This document shows positions 1-5,031 of a stretch of 5,345 bases of DNA, piece after piece. Numbering within the stretch: position 1 is the stretch's first letter; the number at the start of each line of letters is the position of its first letter. The notes below the pieces were generated by a model, which worked only from the letters and a program-made list of their open reading frames with translations, was not told the origin of the DNA and searched no databases. The DNA comes from DATFMP01 sp041477795 (GTDB taxonomy: Bacteria; SAR324; JACQKK01). The stretch covers positions 1-5,345 of the forward strand of contig JBGOUY010000293.1 in NCBI GenBank assembly GCA_041477795.1, given 5' to 3'. Position numbers and translations under genes: made by a program.

Positions 1-887
1 AGGCGCTGCCGCTCCCGCGCGCGGCGCTGCTGCTGGATGCCGCGATCGACTATTTCCAGTACCGCCTGGCCGGCCGGCCCCAGGGCGAGCTGTCCAGCAA
101 GGCGCGCCTGCGCGCGCTGCTGCTGCGGCGCAGCCGCATCCCGGCCAGCGCCGTGCCGGCGCTGGAGCTGCCGCCGCAATCCAGCCCGCCGCACGAGGGC
201 CACGACAGCCGCCGCGTGGAGGTCTCCGCCGGGGCCGCCCGCCCGCCCGAGCCCGGGCCGGGCAGCGCGCGGGAGAGCCACCCGTTCGTGGAGCTGTCCG
301 CCCATCTCGCCGTCCACGACCTGCTCTCCGACGACCGCGCCTTCGCACCCGATTCGCAGATCGAGCTGGGGCACCTGCGCGTGCGCTACGAGCCGGACCC
401 GGCCCGCTGGCGCCTCGAGCGCTTCGCCCTGCTGGACATCGTCTCGCTCTTCCCGCGCACGCTCGCCTCCACGCAGCCCTCCTGGAAGCTCGCGATCGGC
501 TGGCAGCGCAACCGGGAGCTCGGCTGCGCCCTCTGCGCGCCGCTCTTCTTCAATCCGGGCATCGGGCTCGCCGTGCAGTCGCACCTGTTGCGGCGGGAGG
601 TCTATTTCCTCATGCTGGAGGCAAGCGCCGAGTTCGATTCGCACTTCGAGTCGGGGCACCGCGCCGGCTTCGGCCTCGGCGCGGGGGTGCTGCTGCACCT
701 GAGCGACGCCTGGCGCATCGGCCTGATCGGCACGCGCACGCACTATACCGCCGGCGACGCGGGCTATGTGGGCGAGGCCTCCCTGCAGCAGCGCCTCAGC
801 CTCTCGCGCAACCTGGAGGCGGTGCTGGACTGGCGCGGCGTGCAGCGCTACCGGGAAGCGCGGCTCGGGCTGGGCTGGTACTTCTGA
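1..887 (+). CDS. DUF4105-family envelope protein, C-terminal part (5' end outside window)
   Basis: The reading frame is open from base 3 to the TGA at 885-887 and gives 294 residues; the start lies upstream of the window. An opening helical, Arg/Leu-rich stretch (DYFQYRL, then KARLRALLLRRSRIP) leads to a Pro-rich joint with the motif P-P-H-E-G-H-D-S-R-R near fragment residues 62-71. After a low-complexity linker there are many alternating hydrophobic strands (for example ELGHLRVRYEP, SWKLAIGWQRN, AGFGLGAGVLLHL) and a terminal aromatic residue (GLGWYF). This order matches what I recall of proteobacterial DUF4105 proteins: an Lnb-like periplasmic N-terminal domain, a 'GH-S-R' joint and a beta-rich, barrel-like C-terminal domain. 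The final Phe is typical of outer-membrane barrels. The function is unknown. The catalytic-like N-terminal domain is not visible, so neither activity nor localisation can be confirmed here. A GTG at 153 is internal and not a credible start, because similarity continues upstream of it. Confidence 0.72.
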   Translation, partial: ALPLPRAALLLDAAIDYFQYRLAGRPQGELSSKARLRALLLRRSRIPASAVPALELPPQSSPPHEGHDSRRVEVSAGAARPPEPGPGSARESHPFVELSAHLAVHDLLSDDRAFAPDSQIELGHLRVRYEPDPARWRLERFALLDIVSLFPRTLASTQPSWKLAIGWQRNRELGCALCAPLFFNPGIGLAVQSHLLRREVYFLMLEASAEFDSHFESGHRAGFGLGAGVLLHLSDAWRIGLIGTRTHYTAGDAGYVGEASLQQRLSLSRNLEAVLDWRGVQRYREARLGLGWYF

Positions 888-914
888 GAACGATCGTGCC
901 CCTGCAATCCCATC

Positions 915-934
915 GCCCGCCGCGCCAGGCGGGC
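915..934 (+). terminator. Stem-loop 28 nt after the DUF4105 gene, possible terminator
   Basis: GCCCGCC (915-921) and GGCGGGC (928-934) pair perfectly around a 6-nt loop. The hairpin starts 28 nt after the stop at 887. No T-tract follows, so it is not a canonical intrinsic terminator. It could be a U-less terminator or a 3'-end stabilising hairpin, or it may be a by-product of the high GC content. Confidence 0.3.
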
Positions 935-972
935 AACCCGCGCCGCCGCGCTCCTGGAAAGCCTGTGAAAAA

Positions 973-1139
973 CAACGGCTGCGAGGGAGCAAGCTCCCTC
1001 GCGCACCCATTTTGGGTTTCGCGGCTGTCACGGAGCAGAGCGAGCCTTGTTCCAACCGGGGTGCAGGCGGCAACGCTCCCTGCCGTGAGCCCCGCTCGCG
1101 GGGCGAACCAACAGCACGGGTTCGGGGGCGGCGCCCCCG
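973..1139 (+). repeat. Dispersed palindromic intergenic element A
   Basis: The element opens with a 32-nt block (973-1004) that recurs at 4862-4893 with 30 of 32 bases identical and in the same orientation. The block contains a near-perfect palindrome, GCGAGGGAGC (981-990) and GCTCCCTCGC (993-1002). The element closes with a second hairpin, CGGGGGC (1123-1129) and GCCCCCG (1133-1139), that corresponds to the closing hairpin of element B. Between them are a CCCA-TTTT-GGG mini-hairpin near 1006-1016, the 33-nt module shared with element C, and CGAACC/GGTTCG arms flanking AACAGCACG. It occupies most of the 275-nt gap between two genes and shows no convincing coding potential on either strand. 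The boundaries are estimates, set by the matching hairpins. Confidence 0.6.
1085..1117 (+). repeat. 33-nt shared hairpin module, copy 1 (inside element A)
   Basis: This segment matches 2218-2250 at 30 of 33 positions, in the same orientation. Its core is a perfect 7-bp stem, GCCCCGC (1089-1095) and GCGGGGC (1098-1104), followed by GAACC and CAGCAC. The three differences lie at one apical loop base (C/T) and at two bases after GAACC (AA/GG), so the stem itself is unchanged between copies. Element B lacks this module. Confidence 0.65.
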
Positions 1140-1162
1140 CAAGCCAAGACTCCATTCGTCCC

Positions 1163-2077
1163 ATGCCGTCTGGATCGTGGCGCCCGCGCGTGCGGGCGCT
1201 CGGGCTGGCGCTGGCGCTGGGCGTTGCGTTGGCCGGCGCGCTGGGTGGCTGCAACGGCCTGTTCTTCCAGCCCAATCGCGTCCTCTACTACCTGCCCGAG
1301 CGCTTCGATCTGCAGTCGGAGGACGTCTTCTTCAAGAGCACGGACGGGACGCCGCTGACGGCGTGGTTCCTGCCGGCGCGGGGCACGCCGCGCGGAACCA
1401 TCGTGTATTTCCACGGCAACGGGGCCAACATCACCAACCACCTGGCGTTCGTGCGCTGGCTGCCTCCCGCGGGCTACTCGGTGTTCCTGTTCGACTATCG
1501 CGGCTACGGCGCCTCGGAGGGCGAGCCCTCCCGCGCAGGCCTGATCGAGGACGGCAGCGCGGCCCTCGCCCTCGTGCGGGCCCGGCCGGACGTGGATCCG
1601 CAGCGCCTCGTCGTCTTCGCGCAGAGCCTGGGCGCGGCCGTGGCCATCGGCGCGCTGGCCCGCACCGGAACGCAGGGCGTGCGCGCGCTGGTCATCGAGG
1701 GCGGCTTCGGCTCGTACCGGCGGGAGGCGCGGCGCTTCATGAACGAGCACTGGTTCACCTGGCCCTTCCAGTACCCGGCGGCGTGGCTGTTCATCTCGGA
1801 CGAGCCGCGGCCCATCGACGACCTGCCCCGGCTGGCCGGCGTGCCGCTGCTGGTGATCGCCAGCACGGGCGACCAGACGGTGCCCATCGAGAACGGCCGC
1901 GAGCTCTACGCGGCCTTCCCGGGCGCGGACAAGACGTTCTGGGAGGTGCCGGGGCTGCCCCACGTGGCCACGTTCGTGCGGGACGAGGGCCCCTGGCGCG
2001 CGCGGCTGCTGCGCTACCTGGACGAGAAGCTGGCGCCTCCGTCCCCGCCGGCCGCGCCGGACGGCAGCGGCAGGTGA
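1163..2077 (+). CDS. Alpha/beta-hydrolase lipoprotein (BEM46/FrsA-like)
   Basis: This 304-residue protein has the alpha/beta-hydrolase fold and is probably tethered to the outer membrane. The ATG at 1163 is chosen because it gives a compact lipoprotein signal: an Arg-containing n-region, a hydrophobic run LALALGVALAGA and the lipobox L27-G-G-C30. Asn at +2 does not signal inner-membrane retention. The frame stays open upstream to a GTG at 896, but that stretch is the repeat element. Family landmarks are the oxyanion-side motif F-H84-G-N-G, then FDYRGYGASEG, the nucleophile elbow A153-Q-S155-L-G-A, the acid D237 in STGDQTVP, and H267 in GLPHVA. This is a complete Ser-Asp-His triad in normal order. 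The elbow has Ala where G-x-S-x-G is usual. The fold and HGN/DYRGYG pattern match what I recall of the BEM46/ABHD13-like group (COG1073), whose bacterial substrates are mostly unknown; an esterase or thioesterase role is a guess. No clear Shine-Dalgarno precedes the start. The C-terminus is a Pro/Ala-rich tail. Confidence 0.85.
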   Translation: MPSGSWRPRVRALGLALALGVALAGALGGCNGLFFQPNRVLYYLPERFDLQSEDVFFKSTDGTPLTAWFLPARGTPRGTIVYFHGNGANITNHLAFVRWLPPAGYSVFLFDYRGYGASEGEPSRAGLIEDGSAALALVRARPDVDPQRLVVFAQSLGAAVAIGALARTGTQGVRALVIEGGFGSYRREARRFMNEHWFTWPFQYPAAWLFISDEPRPIDDLPRLAGVPLLVIASTGDQTVPIENGRELYAAFPGADKTFWEVPGLPHVATFVRDEGPWRARLLRYLDEKLAPPSPPAAPDGSGR

Positions 2078-2115
2078 GGGCAGGACGAGTGCAATGTCGG
2101 AATGTTTTGATGAGC

Positions 2116-2283
2116 GACCCCACCCCGTCACGCCTCCGGCGTGCCGACCCTCCCCGCTAGGCAGGGAGGGTCTCGACGCCAAACGGGTTGCCACATTGCG
2201 AAAGCCTCCCTTCCCTGGTGAGCCCCGCTTGCGGGGCGAACCGGCAGCACCGGCGGGGAAGGGAGGCTTGGAGGGATGGGGTC
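2116..2283 (+). repeat. Nested palindromic intergenic element C (MITE-like architecture)
   Basis: The outer arms are imperfect inverted repeats: 2116-2126 pairs with 2273-2283 at 10 of 11 positions, including GACCCCA/TGGGGTC. Nested inside are four hairpins. They are CACGCC/GGCGTG (2129-2143), a perfect 9-bp stem GACCCTCCC/GGGAGGGTC (2146-2154 with 2164-2172), a perfect 14-bp stem AAGCCTCCCTTCCC/GGGAAGGGAGGCTT (2202-2215 with 2256-2269), and within its loop GCCCCGC/GCGGGGC (2222-2228 with 2231-2237). Such density of long perfect stems exceeds what GC content alone would give. The layout resembles small non-autonomous elements or REP-like intergenic repeats. No transposase or obvious target-site duplication is visible, so mobility is inference only. 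Confidence 0.6.
2218..2250 (+). repeat. 33-nt shared hairpin module, copy 2 (inside element C)
   Basis: This is the second copy of the module at 1085-1117, with 30 of 33 positions identical, same orientation and an identical stem. Here it sits in the apical region of the 14-bp stem of element C, whereas in element A it lies between other hairpins. The module therefore appears to be an independently reused building block. Confidence 0.65.
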
Positions 2284-2326
2284 CCACCGCGCCGCCCGCC
2301 TCCCCGCCCGCTCGTGGCGTCGCGCG

Positions 2327-2355
2327 GTGACAGCCCCCGGCGCGCATGGTAGAAT
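2327..2355 (+). promoter_or_regulatory. Sigma70-like promoter for the prodomain-S8 peptidase unit
   Basis: GTGACA at 2327-2332 matches the -35 consensus at 5 of 6 positions. TAGAAT at 2350-2355 matches the -10 consensus at 5 of 6. The spacer between them is exactly 17 nt. The A/T-rich -10 stands out in a very GC-rich background. Transcription would begin near 2362, leaving a leader of about 72 nt before ATG 2434. It lies directly downstream of element C, so that element could influence it. No operator-like repeat overlaps the promoter itself. Confidence 0.6.
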
Positions 2356-2433
2356 CCGCGCATCGGGCTTATCTTCCACCCTGACGATGGACCGCGGGCC
2401 AGTTCCGGCGCTCCCCAGCGCAACCCCCACCCC

Positions 2434-2868
2434 ATGCATCGCACCCCACTCGGGTCCGCCCGGATCGCGCTCGGCCTCGCCGTGCTGGCCTGCGCCGTCC
2501 CCATGGCCGTGCCGCTCACGGTGTTGCTTACGGCGCCACTCGCTGTGCCGCGCGCTCAGGCGATGGGCGTGCGCTCCCCGGCGCCGCCCCCCGCGCAGGC
2601 GGACTTCGTGCCGGACGAGGTGATCGTGCGCTTCCGGCCGCAGGTGAGCGCGGCGGCCCTGGCGGCGCTGCTGCGCGAGCTGGGCCTGGTGATCCGCAAG
2701 CCGCTCGGCCCCGAGCGCGCCTACCTGCTGGGCATCACGGACGGTTCGGCGGTGCCGGCCATGGTGGAGCGCCTGCAGGCGCGGGCGGAGGTGGAATCGG
2801 CCGCGCCCAACCGCATCTCGCGTCTGAATCCGCCCCTCCCCCCGCAACCCATCCGGAAGCCGGAATGA
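2434..2868 (+). CDS. Exported stand-alone subtilase-prodomain-like protein
   Basis: This 144-residue protein begins with a long hydrophobic export signal (about residues 10-43) ending in P-R-A-Q-A, a plausible signal peptidase I site. A Cys at residue 20 (V-L-A-C) is a weak alternative lipobox. After a short Pro/Ala linker, residues 58-126 form one small domain: F-V-P-D-E-V-I-V-R-F-R-P at its start, a helix rich in Ala/Leu, a central strand, a second helix (AMVERLQARAEV) and the closing S-A-A-P-N. This is the pattern of S8 peptidase N-terminal prodomains (inhibitor I9 or fervidolysin-prodomain type), but no peptidase domain follows: the protein ends after a Pro-rich tail. The next gene starts inside its stop codon (ATGA, 2865-2868) and encodes an S8 peptidase, so the two are probably translationally coupled. 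A chaperone or inhibitor role in trans is inference from domain and context. It could instead be a relic of a second peptidase. No Shine-Dalgarno is visible before 2434. Confidence 0.75.
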   Translation: MHRTPLGSARIALGLAVLACAVPMAVPLTVLLTAPLAVPRAQAMGVRSPAPPPAQADFVPDEVIVRFRPQVSAAALAALLRELGLVIRKPLGPERAYLLGITDGSAVPAMVERLQARAEVESAAPNRISRLNPPLPPQPIRKPE

Positions 2869-4847
2869 ACCCGGACGCGAGTGCGGTGCGGCAGGGCTGC
2901 GACCGCGCACCCATCCCACCTGAGCCCCCTATGCCCGAACGCCCGATCCCCTCCCTGCGCCGGCTGCGGCCTGCGCTGCTGTTGGTGCTGCTGCTGCTGA
3001 CCTTGCCGATGGCCGGGAGCGCGCAGGACGCGGTGCCCTTGAGAAGCGTGCCCCTGAACAGCGGGTCTCTGGACGCCGTGCCGCTCGACAGCCGGGGCCG
3101 CCCCGTCTACGCGCCCGGCGAGGTGCTGGTGCAGCTCCAGCCGGGCCTGACGCCCGCCTCCATCGGCGCCCCGGCCAATGCCCTGGCATGGGGCAGCAGC
3201 CCCCTGGACACGGGCAGCCGCCCCCTGCACGCGGGGCCCCACGGCGCGCTGCACCGCCTGCACCTGGCGCCCGGCACGAACGTGGAGGCCGCGCTGGCGG
3301 CGCTGCGGGCCGATCCGGCCGTGCAGTCGGCCTCGCCCAACTACTACAACTACCCGCTGCTCGTCCCCGCGGACACCTTCTACAGCCAGCAGTGGGCGCT
3401 CAACAACAGCGGGCAATACACGGGCGGGACCTATCCTACTCACGATGGCCAAACCCCCAGCCACATGAATGGCGCAATCCCCGGCGACGACATCGACGCC
3501 CAGCGCGCCTGGGACGTCCCGACCTCCGGAGCCTCGACCGGCAGCGGCATGATCGTCGCCGTGATCGACACGGGCGTGGACTACACCCACCCGGACCTCG
3601 CAACCCAGATGTGGAACGGGCTGTTGCCCAATGGCTCGCCCGCGGCCCTCTGCCCGGGTCCGCCCACGACGCCCCCGTCGCCCCCGTCGCCGCCCTCGGG
3701 GCCACCCAGCCAGCATGGCGGCTGCGACATCACCGACGGCACCAACGACCCAGCCCCGACCGTATTCACCGGCGAATCCAGCCACGGCACGCACGTGGCG
3801 GGCATCATCGCCGCCGCCAACCAGAACGGCGCCAACAACAGCGGCATCGTCGGGATCGCCTTCAATGCGAAGATCATGGCCCTGCAGGTGCTGCAGGACG
3901 ATCCCACCATGGCCGATCCCCTGCATCCGGGCCAGCGCATCCCGGACCCGAACTACGGCGCGACCGACGCGGACATCATCAGCGCGATCAGCTACGCGGC
4001 CCAGAACGGGGCCACGGTCATCAACATGAGCCTGGGGCGCCCCGGCACGGAAGACTTGGTGATGACGACCGCCATCCAGGGCGCCATCATGGCGGGCGTC
4101 GTGCTGGTGGCCGCGGCGGGCAACAGCAACGCCGACAACGACATTTCCAGCAACGCCCTCTGGCCGGCCAACTACGCCGCCGTACCAACCACGGCGGCCG
4201 GCTTCATCAGCGTGGCCGCCTCGGATCAGGCGGATCAGCGCGCCAGCTTTTCCGACTACGGCCTCAACTCGGTGAGCATCGCGGCGCCGGGCGTGAACAT
4301 CGGGAGCAGCGTCAACCTGAGCAATGACCCGACTTGCACCTCCCCGCCGTGCGTCGGCTGGGCTTACGAGTCGGGCACCTCGCAGGCCTCGCCCACGGTG
4401 GCGGGCGTGGTGGCGCTGCTGCGCGGCGCCTTTCCCGCCCTGACGCCCACCGAGGTGAAGCAGCGCATCCTGGACACCGGCGACGCCCTGCCCGTCGGGC
4501 CGGCCACGCTGCCCTGCTTCGTCGCCTCCAACAAGCGCGTGAACGCCTACAACGCGCTGGCTTTGCCGCCGAACACCGTCGTGCCGGCATCGTGCACGCC
4601 CCCTCCCCCGCCCTCGACCAGCAGCTCGAGCAGCAAGACGGGCTGCCTCGTCACCTGGCTCACGGAGGACTGGCTGCCGCGCCGCGCGCTGGATCCGCTG
4701 CGGCAGGTGCGCGGGTTCCTGTGGCAGCGCGGGGAGTGGGGGCGCGAGCTGGTGCGCGGGTACTACCGCGAGTCGGGCCGCATCATCGCCTGGCTGGAGG
4801 CCGCCCGTGCCGCGGCGCAGGCCGGGGTGCGCACGGCCGTGATCTAG
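2865..4847 (+). CDS. Secreted S8 (subtilisin-family) serine peptidase with C-terminal CFI-box-like tail
   Basis: This 660-residue secreted endopeptidase precursor is numbered from ATG 2865. That start overlaps the previous stop and has a weak GGAAG at 2855-2859. ATG 2931 (Met23) would give a more typical signal peptide and is a real alternative. The signal runs RRLRP, then a Leu-rich core to AGSA53, a likely cleavage site. Residues 56-75 carry three VPLxS motifs. The prodomain spans about 82-160 (YAPGEVLVQL to SASPNYYNY). The catalytic domain spans about 170-567: D235 (VIDTGVDYTHPD), H307 (SHGTHVAGI), oxyanion N420 (AAAGN) and S506 (GTSQASPTVAG). The usual GTSMAxPHVAG is altered around an intact Ser. 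A Pro-rich insert (264-281) lies between C263 and C287; other Cys are 491, 496, 551, 577 and 594. A PPPPPSTSSSSS linker leads to a tail (594-660) starting with Cys and containing LRxxR, GRxxV and YYRES. This resembles CFI-box C-terminal domains. Substrate unknown. Confidence 0.93.
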   Translation: MNPDASAVRQGCDRAPIPPEPPMPERPIPSLRRLRPALLLVLLLLTLPMAGSAQDAVPLRSVPLNSGSLDAVPLDSRGRPVYAPGEVLVQLQPGLTPASIGAPANALAWGSSPLDTGSRPLHAGPHGALHRLHLAPGTNVEAALAALRADPAVQSASPNYYNYPLLVPADTFYSQQWALNNSGQYTGGTYPTHDGQTPSHMNGAIPGDDIDAQRAWDVPTSGASTGSGMIVAVIDTGVDYTHPDLATQMWNGLLPNGSPAALCPGPPTTPPSPPSPPSGPPSQHGGCDITDGTNDPAPTVFTGESSHGTHVAGIIAAANQNGANNSGIVGIAFNAKIMALQVLQDDPTMADPLHPGQRIPDPNYGATDADIISAISYAAQNGATVINMSLGRPGTEDLVMTTAIQGAIMAGVVLVAAAGNSNADNDISSNALWPANYAAVPTTAAGFISVAASDQADQRASFSDYGLNSVSIAAPGVNIGSSVNLSNDPTCTSPPCVGWAYESGTSQASPTVAGVVALLRGAFPALTPTEVKQRILDTGDALPVGPATLPCFVASNKRVNAYNALALPPNTVVPASCTPPPPPSTSSSSSKTGCLVTWLTEDWLPRRALDPLRQVRGFLWQRGEWGRELVRGYYRESGRIIAWLEAARAAAQAGVRTAVI

Positions 4848-4861
4848 CCGGCTGTCAAAAG

Positions 4862-4973
4862 CAACGGCTGCGAGGGAGCAGGCCCCCTCGCGCTCCCCTT
4901 CTGCATGGGTGCGGCTGCAAAGCAGCCGCACACTTGGAATTCGTGAATCGGGTGCAGGGGCCGCGGCCCCTGC
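4862..4973 (+). repeat. Dispersed palindromic intergenic element B
   Basis: The first 32 nt (4862-4893) match the opening block of element A (973-1004) at 30 of 32 positions, and the flank just upstream is also similar (CTGTCAAAAG against CTGTGAAAAA). The element closes with a perfect 20-bp palindrome at 4954-4973, GCAGGGGC-CGCG-GCCCCTGC. This corresponds to the closing hairpin of element A with one base pair exchanged in both arms (G:C there, A:T here). The interior differs from A and is shorter. It starts 14 nt after the peptidase stop, so it would be part of that gene's 3' untranslated region. Confidence 0.6.
4909..4931 (+). terminator. Strong 10-bp hairpin after the S8 peptidase gene, possible terminator
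   Basis: GTGCGGCTGC (4909-4918) and GCAGCCGCAC (4922-4931) pair perfectly around an AAA loop, 61 nt after the stop at 4847. It lies inside element B and is absent from element A. The downstream bases (ACTTGGAATTCG) contain no T-run, so a standard intrinsic terminator is not shown. It may end or protect the peptidase transcript. Confidence 0.4.
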
Positions 4974-4987
4974 CGGAGGGTGGAGGT

Positions 4988-5020
4988 GCGGAGGAGGCAG
5001 GCGGCGCCTCCCTCCTCCGC
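4988..5020 (-). terminator. 15-bp imperfect hairpin just past the gcvPB stop, likely terminator
   Basis: GCGGAGGAGGCAGGC (4988-5002) pairs with GCCTCCCTCCTCCGC (5006-5020) around a 3-nt loop, with one C-C mismatch (4998/5010). On the minus strand it begins 11 nt after the gcvPB stop codon (5032-5034), the usual position for a terminator. No U-tract follows on that strand. It could serve both convergent transcripts. Confidence 0.45.
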
Positions 5021-5031
5021 GTGCTTGGCCC

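Larger units (their letters stand above)
2078..2433. other. Intergenic region: repeat element C, promoter and leader
   Basis: This 356-nt gap holds no convincing gene. The first 38 nt are unremarkable and contain no terminator with a T-tract after the hydrolase gene. 2116-2283 is nested palindromic element C. 2284-2326 is Cys/Gly/Pro-type GC-rich filler with no recognised signal. 2327-2355 is a sigma70-like promoter. 2356-2433 would be the leader of the following two-gene unit; I see neither a Shine-Dalgarno sequence in front of ATG 2434 nor a riboswitch-like structure. Confidence 0.6.

Noticed and set aside
973..1139. Integron attC site
   Set aside because: The AAC near the left end is not matched by a GTTRRRY at the right end, no cassette array is present, and the internal hairpins differ from attC layout.
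896..1162. N-terminal extension of the hydrolase from GTG 896
   Set aside because: The extension translates repeat element A and would place 89 residues before a perfect lipoprotein signal peptide.
1085..2250. CRISPR-like look of the GCGGGGCGAACC module
   Set aside because: The two copies are over 1 kb apart with a gene between them, there is no regular spacing and there are no cas genes. They are dispersed repeats.
2218..2250. GGTTCG followed by a stem on the reverse strand, resembling a tRNA T-arm
   Set aside because: No acceptor, D-arm or anticodon arm can be formed around it, and the same module recurs in element A without a tRNA.
1028..2347. A 439-codon minus-strand frame across the hydrolase gene and both flanking repeats
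   Set aside because: It is antisense to a gene with a clear lipobox and catalytic triad, and its ends lie in the palindromic elements. The recurring 'RPASGAH' string is just the shared 33-nt module translated.
3188..4327. A 379-codon plus-strand frame inside the peptidase gene
   Set aside because: The product is dominated by Arg, Gly, His and Gln in low-complexity runs, a typical frame-shifted reading of the peptidase gene.
2721..4931. A 736-codon open frame on the minus strand opposite the S8 peptidase
   Set aside because: Its product is Arg/Gly/Ala-rich with no recognisable domain, and it lies antisense to a peptidase with an intact triad. Long antisense frames are expected in very GC-rich coding DNA.
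973..4973. Composite mobile unit bounded by elements A and B in direct orientation, carrying three genes
   Set aside because: No transposase, integrase or target-site duplication is visible, and base composition of the enclosed genes matches the flanks. Simple dispersal of a repeat family is the cheaper explanation.
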